DNA of 7,692 bases from JBEIUL01 sp044356865 (GCA_044356865.1 JBIKVN010000155.1:1-7692); one strand, 5' to 3'; shown: positions 1 to 6,980, counted from the stretch's first letter. The notes: generated by a model from the sequence alone, not told the origin. Numbers and translations: made by a program.

Positions 1-470
1 CCCGGGTCGCCGCCGAGCCGGCGGGCGCGGATCGCGGGAAAGTCCGGATGTTCGCGCAGCGACGCGAAGAGCGGCTGGGCGTACCAGCGGTCGACGAACG
101 ACTCCATGCCGTCGCGGGCGAGTTCGGCGGCAAGGCGGTCGTCGGCGGCGGCGCGGCGTTCGCGTTCCGCCGCGTCGCGCAGCCCCGGATGGGCCGACAC
201 CGCGATGAAGCGGATCGGAAGGCCAGGCCGCGATGCGGCGATCGCCAGCGCGACCCGTCCGCCGAGCGAGTAGCCGAGCACCGCGACGGTCGACGGGCCG
301 ATCGCCGCGGCCGCGATCTCGTCCGCGAGCGCGGCGACGTCGCGAGCGCGGCAACGCAGGAGATCGACCGTGCGGAACCCGACATCGGGCAGCGCCGTCC
401 GCAGCGGCGCGAAATCCTCGGGGGCGCCGAGGAAACCGTGGATGAGGACGACCTCGCCGCGCGGGCTCAC
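1..470 (-). CDS. menH: MenH, 2-succinyl-6-hydroxy-2,4-cyclohexadiene-1-carboxylate synthase (partial, 3' end off the window)
   Basis: An alpha/beta hydrolase-fold enzyme that removes pyruvate from SEPHCHC to give SHCHC, the third step of classical menaquinone synthesis, in the cytoplasm. 156 codons are visible by direct translation, and the frame stays open to the left edge. Seen: the oxyanion-region motif HGFLG at residues 11-15, the nucleophile elbow GYSLGG at 66-71 with Ser68, and the MenH-typical stretch from SAHPGL (92-97) through WYAQPLF (129-135) and the following SLREHPDF. Family members are about 250 residues, so roughly the last 100, including the catalytic Asp and His, lie outside. 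The start is GTG at 468-470. It overlaps the menD stop as GTGA, which indicates translational coupling, and no other start fits the N-terminal beta strand better. Other alpha/beta hydrolases share the elbow, but the motifs together with the menD context make MenH the strong choice. Confidence 0.93.
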   Translation of the reverse strand, partial: MSPRGEVVLIHGFLGAPEDFAPLRTALPDVGFRTVDLLRCRARDVAALADEIAAAAIGPSTVAVLGYSLGGRVALAIAASRPGLPIRFIAVSAHPGLRDAAERERRAAADDRLAAELARDGMESFVDRWYAQPLFASLREHPDFPAIRARRLGGDP

Positions 471-2254
471 GTCGTCGCCCCGCCGCCGGCGCTCCGGATG
501 GCCTCGAGCACCGAGGCCTGCAGCGCACGATGATCGTCGACGATCGAAGCCCGTGGCACGGCGACCTCGACGAGATGGCGGCCCGGCCGCGCGACCGTCG
601 CGTCGAGCGCCGCCGCGAGTTCCGCGGGCGTTCCCGCCCGCCGGTACCCGAGGCCGAACATGGCCGCCGCCGGCTCGAAGCCGAGCCCGTGCGGCGTGCC
701 GAAGAGCCGCTCGAAATGCGCGTCGGCCACGCCCTTCGCCGCGATGGGCAGGAACGAGAAGATCCCGCCGCCGTCGTTGTTCACCACGACCAGCGTGAAC
801 GGCGTCGCGAGGTCGCGAGACAGCAGCAGTCCGCCGAGATCATGCAGCGTCGAGAGGTCGCCGACGAGGGCGACGACCGGGCGGCCGGACGCGAGCCCGG
901 CCCCGATCGCGGTCGAGACGAGCCCGTCGATGCCGCTCGCGCCGCGGTTGGCGACGACGCGGAACGGTCTCGCGCCGGCCGGCAGGTGCAGGTCGAGGTC
1001 GCGGATCGGCATGCTGCTTCCCGCGAGCAGGATCGCGTCGGCCGGAACGCGTGCCGCGACCGCATGGGCGATCGCGGGCTCGGTGAGCGCGGCGGGCCGG
1101 GCGAGTTCGCGCTCGACCGTCGCCGAGGCGGCGGCGCCCGCGGAAAGCCACGCCTTCGCGATCTCGCTGCCCTTCGGCATCGCCGTCGCGAGGCCCACGA
1201 GCATGCCCCGTCCGCCGCGGGCGATGACCTGACGCGCCTCGTCGGAGAGTTCCGCGTCGAGCGAGACCGACACCGTCGGGCAGGAGTTCACCAGGGCGTT
1301 CATCCGCTTGCTCGCGAGCGGCCCGCCGATGCGGACGACGAGGTCGGGCCGCAGGCTCGCCGCGAGTTCCGCATCGCGCTCGGCCGCGGCCAGCACGAGG
1401 TCGTGGTGGGCGACGGTCCGGCCGGCGAGCGCGGGATCGTTCCGCAGCGACGCGCCGAGGTCGGCGACGATCGGGCCTGCCCAGCCGGACAGCGCCAGGC
1501 GCACGAGCTCGCGATCGTCGTCGCGGTCGATCGCGCCGACGGCGACGAGGAGGCGCTTCGCAGCACCGGCCTCGCGCGGCGACGCCGCCGCCGGCGACTC
1601 GCGCCGCGCGTCCCGCCACGGCCGCTCGCCGCGGGCCCCGATCCGGTCTTCGATCCGGGCGATCTCCGCCTCGCGTCCCGCCCGCCACTCCTTCTCGACC
1701 GGCGCCAGCGGCTCGCGGAACGGCGCGTTCACGTGCACCGGCCCCGGACGGCCGTCGATGCCGATCGCGCGATCCCACGCGTCATCCGCCATCGACAGCG
1801 GATACGCAAGCTCGACCGCCGGGTCCGGCGCCGGCAGGTCCGCCGTCCACCGCACGAACCGCCCGAAGATCCCGAGCTGCGGAATCGCCTGGTTCGCCCC
1901 GGTCTCGCGCAGTTCGGGCGGGCGATCGGCGGTGACCAGCAGCAGCGGAATGCCCCGCTGCGACGCCTCGACCGCCGCGGGCAGGAGATTCGCCACGGCC
2001 GTGCCGCTGGTCGTCACGATCGCGACCGGCCGGCCCGAGACGCTGGCCGCCCCGAGCGCCGCGAACCCCGCCGAGCGCTCGTCGATCGCGACCACGGTCC
2101 GCACGCCGGGCGTCGATGCCGCGGCGATCGCCAGCGGCGCCGAGCGGGATCCCGGGCAGATCACCGCCAGCCCGAGCCCCCGCGTGCGCCACTCGGCGAA
2201 CATCAGCCCCGCCCAGGCGAGGTTCAGGTTCGGGTAGGGAAGTCGGCTGGTCAT
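467..2254 (-). CDS. menD: MenD, 2-succinyl-5-enolpyruvyl-6-hydroxy-3-cyclohexene-1-carboxylate (SEPHCHC) synthase
   Basis: A thiamine-diphosphate-dependent enzyme that decarboxylates 2-oxoglutarate and adds the product to isochorismate, committing it to menaquinone. At 595 aa it is slightly longer than the E. coli protein (about 556). Seen: PGSRSAPL at 34-41; DERSAGF at 58-64, whose Glu59 should be the residue that activates the cofactor; TSGTA at 82-86; SMPIRDLD at 414-421; RGASGIDG at 437-444; and the ThDP/Mg motif running from GDLSTLHD (465-472) to NNDGGGIFSFLP (492-503). A variable, Arg/Ala-rich linker around 195-232 accounts for some of the extra length. The ATG lies 13 nt after the menF stop with no good Shine-Dalgarno sequence, so translation may depend on reinitiation or coupling. 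The stop overlaps the GTG of menH. All hallmark residues are present, so I expect an active enzyme. Confidence 0.97.
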   Translation of the reverse strand: MTSRLPYPNLNLAWAGLMFAEWRTRGLGLAVICPGSRSAPLAIAAASTPGVRTVVAIDERSAGFAALGAASVSGRPVAIVTTSGTAVANLLPAAVEASQRGIPLLLVTADRPPELRETGANQAIPQLGIFGRFVRWTADLPAPDPAVELAYPLSMADDAWDRAIGIDGRPGPVHVNAPFREPLAPVEKEWRAGREAEIARIEDRIGARGERPWRDARRESPAAASPREAGAAKRLLVAVGAIDRDDDRELVRLALSGWAGPIVADLGASLRNDPALAGRTVAHHDLVLAAAERDAELAASLRPDLVVRIGGPLASKRMNALVNSCPTVSVSLDAELSDEARQVIARGGRGMLVGLATAMPKGSEIAKAWLSAGAAASATVERELARPAALTEPAIAHAVAARVPADAILLAGSSMPIRDLDLHLPAGARPFRVVANRGASGIDGLVSTAIGAGLASGRPVVALVGDLSTLHDLGGLLLSRDLATPFTLVVVNNDGGGIFSFLPIAAKGVADAHFERLFGTPHGLGFEPAAAMFGLGYRRAGTPAELAAALDATVARPGRHLVEVAVPRASIVDDHRALQASVLEAIRSAGGGATT

Positions 2255-2267
2255 CGCACGCTCGCGA

Positions 2268-3692
2268 TCAACCCGGCCGCACCAGCCGCCCGAAGGTCGC
2301 GAGCTTGTGCTCGGTCTCGCGCCACTCGGCGTCGGCGGCCGAGCCGGCGACGATGCCGGCGCCGGCGAAGGCGGTCACCGTGCGTCCCGCGACCAGCGCC
2401 GAGCGGATCGCCACGCAGAACTCGGTGTCGGCGCCAAAGAGGCCGACCGGACCGGCGTAGAGCCCGCGGTCGAACGGCTCACAGGCCCGGATGATCCCGT
2501 GGGCCTTCTCGGTCGGGAGGCCGCATACCGCCGGCGTCGGATGGAGCGCCGCCAGCAGCGCCGCGTCGGCCGCGGCCGGATCGTCGTCGCCGAGGGTGGC
2601 GGACACCAGCGATCGCAGGTGCTGCACATGGGCCAGACGCAGCAATCGAGGGCTTCCCGCCACGGTCACGTCGCCGGCGAGGGCCGCCAGCCGCTCGACG
2701 ATGCGGTTGAGGACCAGGCCCTGCTCGTGGCGATCCTTCTCGGAGGCGAGCAGTTCCGCCGCGAGGGCCGCATCGCGCTCGGGCGTCTCGCCGCGCCGCC
2801 GCGTCCCGGCCACCGCCTCGCTCTCGACCTCGCGGCCGGTGCGCCGGAAGAGCCGCTCGGGACTTGCCCCGAGGAAGGCGGCGCCCGCCACGGGCTCGAC
2901 GAGAAACTGGTAGGTGTCGGGCTCGCTCGCGGCCAGCCGCGCGAGCATCGCGCACGGGTCGATCGCCGTCCGCAACCGGAACGAGCGGGTGCGGGCGAGC
3001 ACGACTTTCCGTACCGCGCCCTTCGCGATCGCCTCGAGCGTCGCCTCGACCGCGATCCGCCACGCCTGTGGGCTCGAGTCGACGGCGTCGGACCCGTCGG
3101 TCGCCGCGCGGGGAGAAACCCGTCCGGCTTCACCCGCGTTCAGCCGATCGATCACCTCGAGCGTCACCTTCCCGTCGCCGGCCAGGTTCGCGGCGAGAAA
3201 AGTCCGGACCCCCTGCCGGACCAGTTCGACGGCCGGAATCGCCACGCCGCCGGCGTCGAACGCCGACCACTCCCGACCGGGCTCGCGGGCGGCGTCGAAT
3301 CGGAGGGCGGCAAAGCCGCGGGCCTCGGGCACCGCGCTGAGGAACTCCCGGATCGCCCGGTCGCCGATCCGGTCGCCGGAGAGGGCTTGGCCGACCATCG
3401 CGACGGCCAGAAGCCCATCTCGGGCCCGGAAGAACGACCGTTGTCCAGGACGCTGGGCGGCGAGAAACGCCAGCGGATCGACCCCCTCCAACTCGACCTC
3501 GACCCGGGGCCAACCGTGGGCAAGGGCCCTTTGGACCCGGTCGCGCAGGGTCTCGACGGCGGCCCGGAGGCCGTCGGCCCCCGAACCGATCTCCCCGAGA
3601 CCTGCGACCCTCCCGTCCGACGGGGGCCAGGCCTGCGGATTGTTCATCGACTGCGAAGTTTCCATCGACGGACCGGCGGAGCAAACGGTCAT
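2268..3692 (-). CDS. menF: MenF-type isochorismate synthase
   Basis: A chorismate-utilising enzyme of the MenF/EntC/DhbC family that converts chorismate to isochorismate with Mg2+, the entry step to menaquinone. The call is 474 aa (E. coli MenF is about 431). Seen: KVVLAR at 229-234, whose Lys229 should be the catalytic base; FLGASPERLF at 273-282 with the expected general acid Glu279; AVAGTRRRGE at 293-302; SEKDRHEQ at 317-324; HPTPAVCGLP at 384-393; YAGPVGLF at 412-419; and the metal-binding EWRETEHK at 456-463. Salicylate and anthranilate synthases share the fold, but menD follows 13 nt downstream, so isochorismate for menaquinone is the natural role. The start is uncertain. ATGs at 3692, 3665 and 3647 are in frame and none has a Shine-Dalgarno sequence. 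Homology to the family N-terminus is covered from any of them, and 3647 would give 459 aa. The frame stays open upstream to 4319, but that stretch is antisense-quality sequence inside the neighbouring gene. Confidence 0.95.
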   Translation of the reverse strand: MTVCSAGPSMETSQSMNNPQAWPPSDGRVAGLGEIGSGADGLRAAVETLRDRVQRALAHGWPRVEVELEGVDPLAFLAAQRPGQRSFFRARDGLLAVAMVGQALSGDRIGDRAIREFLSAVPEARGFAALRFDAAREPGREWSAFDAGGVAIPAVELVRQGVRTFLAANLAGDGKVTLEVIDRLNAGEAGRVSPRAATDGSDAVDSSPQAWRIAVEATLEAIAKGAVRKVVLARTRSFRLRTAIDPCAMLARLAASEPDTYQFLVEPVAGAAFLGASPERLFRRTGREVESEAVAGTRRRGETPERDAALAAELLASEKDRHEQGLVLNRIVERLAALAGDVTVAGSPRLLRLAHVQHLRSLVSATLGDDDPAAADAALLAALHPTPAVCGLPTEKAHGIIRACEPFDRGLYAGPVGLFGADTEFCVAIRSALVAGRTVTAFAGAGIVAGSAADAEWRETEHKLATFGRLVRPG

Positions 3693-3712
3693 GCGGCTTC
3701 GGAGCGGCCCCG

Positions 3713-3731
3713 TCGGGTCGCGAGACCCCGA
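3713..3731 (-). other. Hairpin in the M48-menF intergenic gap
   Basis: GGGTC (3715-3719) and GACCC (3724-3728) form a perfect 5-bp stem around a 4-nt loop. Two further pairs (TC/GA) can form if one C at 3729 bulges. No T-run follows on the minus strand, so it is not a clear intrinsic terminator for the protease gene. It could be a leader structure of menF or chance in GC-rich DNA. Confidence 0.25.
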
Positions 3732-3736
3732 GTGTA
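3731..3736 (-). promoter_or_regulatory. Possible -10 element for menF
   Basis: On the minus strand TACACT (4 of 6 match to TATAAT) lies in the 86-bp gap between the M48 gene and menF. It would put a transcript start near 3724, about 30 nt upstream of the first ATG. I see no convincing -35 element. menF could instead be read through from the upstream gene, since both point the same way. Confidence 0.25.
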
Positions 3737-3778
3737 GCCGAGCCCCCCGCCGCCGGTCCTCACTGCGTTCGCGTCGGC

Positions 3779-4606
3779 TTATCGGGCAATCCGGGCTTCC
3801 CAACGCCGCATCGCCTCGGGCATGAGCCGCTCGAGCCGTTCGATCCGGGTCGAGTTGGAGGGGTGGGTCGAGAGGAACTCCGGGGGACCGGCACCCCCGG
3901 CCGCCTCCATCCGACGCCAGAGCTCGATGGCCTGCCGCGGGTCGTATCCGGCCTCGGCCGAGAGCATGAGCCCGACCTGGTCGGCCTCGTTCTCCTGCAG
4001 CCGGCTGTACGGCAGCGCGACGCCGACCTCGGTGCCGACTCCGAGCGCCGCCATCGTCGCCTGCTGCGCGGCGGGAGACATGCTCGACATCGAGAGCCCC
4101 GCCCCCGCCCCGGCCAAGGCGATCTCGACCGCCATGGCCTGCGACATCCGCTCGGCGCCGTGGCGAGCGATGGCGTGGGCGACCTCGTGGCCCATGACGA
4201 CCGCGAGGCGATCGTCGGTGTCGGCGACCGGAAGCAGGCCGGTGTAGACCGCGCACTTTCCGCCGGGCAGGGCCCAGGCGTTCACGGTCTGCGGCTCGTC
4301 GACGAGGGTGAACTCCCACGCAAAGTCACGGGCGACCTCGGGATGCAGGTGGCGGGCGGCGTCGGCGAGGTTCGCCCCGATGCGCCGCACCCGCTCGGCG
4401 TCGGGTCCGTCCCGGACGATCTTCTTGCCCGCGAGGGCGTCGGCGTAGGCCTCGTCGCCGAGCGAGGCTTCCTGGCCGAGCGACATGAAGTTCAATTGGC
4501 TCCGTCCGGTGCCGGCGACCTTCGTGCAGGCCGCGAGCCCGGGGACGACCGAAACGGCCAGCAGCAGGATCCGAAAGACCCGGCGGGCCTGTGGTAGGTT
4601 GCCCAT
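3779..4606 (-). CDS. M48 family zinc metallopeptidase, periplasmic lipoprotein (LoiP/BepA/Oma1-like)
   Basis: A probable envelope quality-control protease of 275 aa, close in size to E. coli LoiP (about 250). Seen: an N-terminal signal with Arg8, Arg9 and Arg12, a hydrophobic core at 13-22, and a lipobox LAAC at 24-27, giving lipidated Cys27. Residue +2 is Thr rather than Asp, which in proteobacterial Lol rules favours the outer membrane. The catalytic part shows NAWALPGG (109-116), the zinc motif HEVAH (140-144, His140, Glu141, His144), the third-ligand region SRLQENEAD (201-209, probable ligand Glu205) and the conserved FLSTHPSNSTRI (244-255). The start at 4606 is firm, with GGAGGA 6 nt upstream and the signal peptide beginning directly after it. 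An in-frame extension upstream to 5074 is only the shadow of the divergent gene. The substrate is unknown. The gene is divergent from a membrane protein gene and lies 86 bp upstream of menF on the same strand. Confidence 0.93.
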   Translation of the reverse strand: MGNLPQARRVFRILLLAVSVVPGLAACTKVAGTGRSQLNFMSLGQEASLGDEAYADALAGKKIVRDGPDAERVRRIGANLADAARHLHPEVARDFAWEFTLVDEPQTVNAWALPGGKCAVYTGLLPVADTDDRLAVVMGHEVAHAIARHGAERMSQAMAVEIALAGAGAGLSMSSMSPAAQQATMAALGVGTEVGVALPYSRLQENEADQVGLMLSAEAGYDPRQAIELWRRMEAAGGAGPPEFLSTHPSNSTRIERLERLMPEAMRRWEARIAR

Positions 4607-4612
4607 CGCGAT

Positions 4613-4628
4613 TCCTCCATCGGGAGGA
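4613..4628 (-). promoter_or_regulatory. Shine-Dalgarno of the M48 gene inside a short hairpin
   Basis: In the minus-strand transcript TCCTCC (4628-4623) can pair perfectly with the ribosome-binding GGAGGA (4618-4613) across a 4-nt loop. The SD ends 6 nt before the ATG, which is ideal spacing. If the transcript starts upstream of 4628, the hairpin would mask the SD. If it starts nearer 4618, as a TATCCT -10-like element at 4630-4625 would suggest, the upstream arm is not transcribed. The SD itself is near certain; the masking is conjecture. Confidence 0.5.
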
Positions 4629-4632
4629 TAGT
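4627..4632 (+). promoter_or_regulatory. Possible -10 element for the 4662 gene, overlapping one for the M48 gene
   Basis: GATAGT (4 of 6 to TATAAT) lies in the middle of the 55-bp divergent gap and would give a leader of about 20-25 nt for the plus-strand gene. On the other strand TATCCT overlaps it. No -35 is obvious for either. Only one face may be used at a time if both are real. Confidence 0.25.
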
Positions 4633-4647
4633 CCCCCATCCGCCCTC

Positions 4648-4655
4648 CTCCGGAG
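4648..4655 (+). promoter_or_regulatory. Ribosome-binding site of the 4662 gene within a perfect dyad
   Basis: GGAG at 4652-4655 is 6 nt from the ATG at 4662. It forms the right half of the 8-bp palindrome CTCCGGAG. The dyad is too tight to fold as a hairpin by itself, but it could be a protein site or chance. Confidence 0.45.
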
Positions 4656-4661
4656 CCTTGC

Positions 4662-5303
4662 ATGCAAACCTCACGAACCCTTCCTCGCGGGCCCCGCGGC
4701 GGTTGCCTCGCGAACGTGTTCCTCCTGCTTGCGGTCGTCTGCCTCGTCGGGTCGATCATCGGGTTCTTCGTGGCCCGCAGCGGCGTGAACGAGCTGGCGA
4801 CGGTGGCGAAGGGCTTCGAGGACGGATCGATCCCGGTCCAGAAGGTGGCCACGCCGTCGACCGCGACCATGACCCTCTCCGAAGGCGTGCTCGGCCTGGT
4901 GGTGATCGCCGACGACGAGATTGACGGCACCAGGTATCCGCTGACCGGTCCGGCGAAGGTCGACGTGAAGATCACCGCGGCCGACGGGTCGGCGGTGACT
5001 TTCGAGAACTTCCAGCAGCAGCCGGGCGGGGCGGTGATCCCGACCGAGGGCGGGAGCATCGAGGTGCTGGGCATCGCCCCGATCGAGAAGGCCGGCGACT
5101 ACACCATCGCCGTCTCCCGCGAGGGCGACCCGGTCGCGGTGCGGATGGGAGCTCTCGACGCCGCGCTCGCCGAGAAGTTCGGAGTCGGCTTCGTGAAGGC
5201 CTTGGGCGGCGGCTTCGGAGCCCTCTGCGGCGGCGGCGGGTTCGTCCTCTTCGGCCTGATCGGCGGCATCCTCTGGCTCTTCGGCCGGAAGAAGCCGGGC
5301 TGA
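4662..5303 (+). CDS. Unrecognised membrane protein with two terminal transmembrane segments and a central extracytoplasmic domain
   Basis: I do not recognise a family. The 213-aa product starts with a basic, Gly/Pro-rich tail (Arg5, Arg9, Arg12), then a strong membrane helix at about 16-38. A domain of about 140 residues follows (40-180), with alternating hydrophobic strands at 99-105, 131-137 and 146-151 that look beta-rich, and polar loops. A second, very glycine-rich membrane segment occupies about 182-207 (repeated GGG, GG and GxxxG-like spacing), ending in the basic tail FGRKKPG. The positive-inside rule puts both ends in the cytoplasm and the centre outside. GGAG at 4652-4655, 6 nt before the ATG, supports the start. 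Clean hydrophobic segments and a normal codon pattern argue that it is a real gene. It is divergent from an M48 lipoprotein protease, which could act on it or with it, but that is only inferred from position. Confidence 0.78.
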   Translation: MQTSRTLPRGPRGGCLANVFLLLAVVCLVGSIIGFFVARSGVNELATVAKGFEDGSIPVQKVATPSTATMTLSEGVLGLVVIADDEIDGTRYPLTGPAKVDVKITAADGSAVTFENFQQQPGGAVIPTEGGSIEVLGIAPIEKAGDYTIAVSREGDPVAVRMGALDAALAEKFGVGFVKALGGGFGALCGGGGFVLFGLIGGILWLFGRKKPG

Positions 5304-5310
5304 CCGCCCG
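5296..5310. terminator. Weak hairpin between convergent genes
   Basis: CGGGC (5296-5300) pairs with GCCCG (5306-5310) around a 5-nt loop that contains the stop codon of the upstream membrane protein gene. It sits in the short gap between two convergent genes, where a shared terminator would be useful. There is no T-run on either side, so it does not fit a classical intrinsic terminator and may be fortuitous. Confidence 0.25.
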
Positions 5311-5318
5311 AGGCCGCG

Positions 5319-6941
5319 TCAGGGCAGCGGCGCGAAACCCGGGTCGTAGACCTTCGACCGCACGATCGACTCGAGGTCGCCCGAGAGCGGTTCGGTGGCG
5401 AGGCCGCTTTCCACGATGTGCCGCGCGACCGCGACCGCGGTGCGGATCTCGGCCTCGAGCAGGTTCGCGACGGGCGGAAACAGCAGCCCGTGGCGGCGAT
5501 CGTCCTCGGAGACCTGCCCCGCGAGCGCCTCGGCCGCGACGAGGAACATCTCGTCAGTCACGCGGCGGGCCCCGGTCGCGTAGACCGCGAGCCCGATCGC
5601 CGGGAAGACATAGACGTTGTTCGCCTGGCTGGGCACGACGAGCTTGCCCGCGACATGCAGCGGCGGGAACGGCGAGCCCGACGCGAAGATCGCCCGGCCG
5701 CCGCTCCATGAGAACGCCTCCTCGGCGGTGCACTCGCTCTTCGAGGTCGGGTTCGAGAGCGGGAAGATGATCGGCCGCCGGTTCAGGCGGGCCATCTCCT
5801 CGATCACCGGCCGCGAGAACGCCTTCGCGACCGTCGAGACCCCGATGATCGCGGTGGGCTTCACGTTCCGCACGTTCTCGGCGAGATCGGCGTGGAACGG
5901 CAGGTCGTGGGCGTACCGCTCGGCCTGCGGCAGGAGGTTGGCGGTGCCCTTCACCACGAGGCCCTTCGAGTTCTGCAGGAAGATCCGCTTCACCGCCTCG
6001 CGCTCGGGAAGCCCGTCGCGGACCATCGCGGCGACGGTGAGGTCGGCGATCCCGAGGGCGGCCGATCCGGCGCCGAGGAACAGCACCCGCTGCTCGCGGA
6101 GCGGCGTGCCCGAACTTCGGCAGCCGCCGATGAGCCCGGCGAGGGCGACGCCGGCCGTCCCCTGCACGTCGTCGTTGAACATGCACGCCCGGTCGCGGTA
6201 GCGGTCGAGCAGCATCATCGCGTTGTCCTTGTGGAAGTCCTCGAACTGGATGCAGCAGCGCGGGAACACCTCCTGCACCGCGTCGACGAACTCGTCGATG
6301 AAGGCGAGGTACCCGTCGCCCCGCACCCGCGGCTCGCGCAGGCCGAGGTAGAGCGGATCGGACAGGAGCGAGTCGTTGTCGGTGCCGAGGTCGAGCGTCA
6401 CCGGCAGCGACGCCTGCGGGGGCACGCCGCCGCAGGCCGTGTACAGGGCGAGCTTCCCGATCGCGATGCCCATGCCGTTCACGCCGAGATCGCCGAGGCC
6501 GAGGATCCGCTCGCCGTCGGTCACCACGATGAACCGCACGTCGCGGACCGGCCAGTTCCGCAGCAGTTCCTTCAGGCGACCCTTGCGGCGGATCGAGAGG
6601 TAAAGGCCCTTCGGCCGCCGCAGGATGTGCCCGAAACTCTGGCACGCGGCCCCGACGGTCGGGGTGTAGACCAGCGGCAGGTAGGTGGTGAGATCGCTGC
6701 GCAGCAGTTGGTAGAAGAGTCGCTCGTTGCGGTCCTGGAGCTCGGACAGGTAGATGTACTTCTCGAGGTCGTCGGGCTTCTTGTCGAGGTGCATCCGGAC
6801 CCGCGTCAGGATCGACTCGGGCGGGTCGACCGCCTCGGGCAGCAGGCCGACGAGCCCATAGTTCTCGCGCTCCTCCTCGGTGAAGGCGGTGCCCTTGTTC
6901 AGGCGCGGGTTGTAGAGCAGCTCGAAGGCCGAGGGTCGCAT
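5319..6941 (-). CDS. maeA: Malic enzyme (malate dehydrogenase, oxaloacetate-decarboxylating), long MaeA/eukaryotic type
   Basis: Converts malate to pyruvate and CO2 with reduction of NAD or NADP, in the cytoplasm, linking the TCA cycle to pyruvate. At 540 aa it matches the long family of E. coli MaeA (565) and animal enzymes rather than the shorter MaeB type. Seen: YTPTVG at 92-97 with catalytic Tyr92; VVTDGERILGLGDLG at 139-153; IGKLALYTA at 161-169 with catalytic Lys163; metal ligands Glu234 and Asp235 in QFEDF and Asp258 in FNDDVQGTA; the dinucleotide motif GAGSAALG at 290-297; PLSNPTSKSECT at 394-405; and NNVYVFP at 441-447. Every catalytic residue I can place is intact. The cofactor loop reads N-S-K-G at 324-327. 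Ser-Lys resembles NADP-using animal enzymes, but other determinants are missing, so cofactor choice is open. ATG 6941 has no Shine-Dalgarno sequence and lies 6 nt from a TAGCAT element. The symbol follows E. coli. Confidence 0.96.
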   Translation of the reverse strand: MRPSAFELLYNPRLNKGTAFTEEERENYGLVGLLPEAVDPPESILTRVRMHLDKKPDDLEKYIYLSELQDRNERLFYQLLRSDLTTYLPLVYTPTVGAACQSFGHILRRPKGLYLSIRRKGRLKELLRNWPVRDVRFIVVTDGERILGLGDLGVNGMGIAIGKLALYTACGGVPPQASLPVTLDLGTDNDSLLSDPLYLGLREPRVRGDGYLAFIDEFVDAVQEVFPRCCIQFEDFHKDNAMMLLDRYRDRACMFNDDVQGTAGVALAGLIGGCRSSGTPLREQRVLFLGAGSAALGIADLTVAAMVRDGLPEREAVKRIFLQNSKGLVVKGTANLLPQAERYAHDLPFHADLAENVRNVKPTAIIGVSTVAKAFSRPVIEEMARLNRRPIIFPLSNPTSKSECTAEEAFSWSGGRAIFASGSPFPPLHVAGKLVVPSQANNVYVFPAIGLAVYATGARRVTDEMFLVAAEALAGQVSEDDRRHGLLFPPVANLLEAEIRTAVAVARHIVESGLATEPLSGDLESIVRSKVYDPGFAPLP

Positions 6942-6947
6942 CGCGGC

Positions 6948-6953
6948 ATGCTA
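6948..6953 (-). promoter_or_regulatory. Putative -10 element of the malic enzyme gene (leaderless candidate)
   Basis: TAGCAT (4 of 6 to TATAAT) ends 6 nt before the ATG at 6941, so a start site 6-7 nt downstream of the element would fall on or next to the start codon. No Shine-Dalgarno sequence is present, as expected for a leaderless mRNA. I see no -35 consensus. Confidence 0.4.
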
Positions 6954-6980
6954 CGGCCGCGCCGGCGAATCCGCGGCGGG

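Noticed and set aside
530..2494. A 654-codon open frame on the plus strand opposite menD and the end of menF
   Set aside because: Its translation is Arg/Ala/Asp-rich without any domain, and it lies antisense to clearly conserved menD. Long antisense frames are expected in DNA with such GC-rich third positions.
2307..3737. A 476-codon plus-strand frame opposite menF
   Set aside because: Low-complexity Arg/Gly-rich translation, antisense to a gene with intact catalytic motifs.
3693..4319. Upstream extension of the menF frame to give a 683-codon protein
   Set aside because: The added part is Arg-rich and lies in another frame of the M48 gene. The isochorismate synthase domain is complete without it.
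4607..5074. Upstream extension of the M48 protease frame to 431 codons
   Set aside because: It would bury the signal peptide and lipobox inside the protein and bypass the strong SD at 4613-4618. The added sequence is antisense to the 4662 gene.
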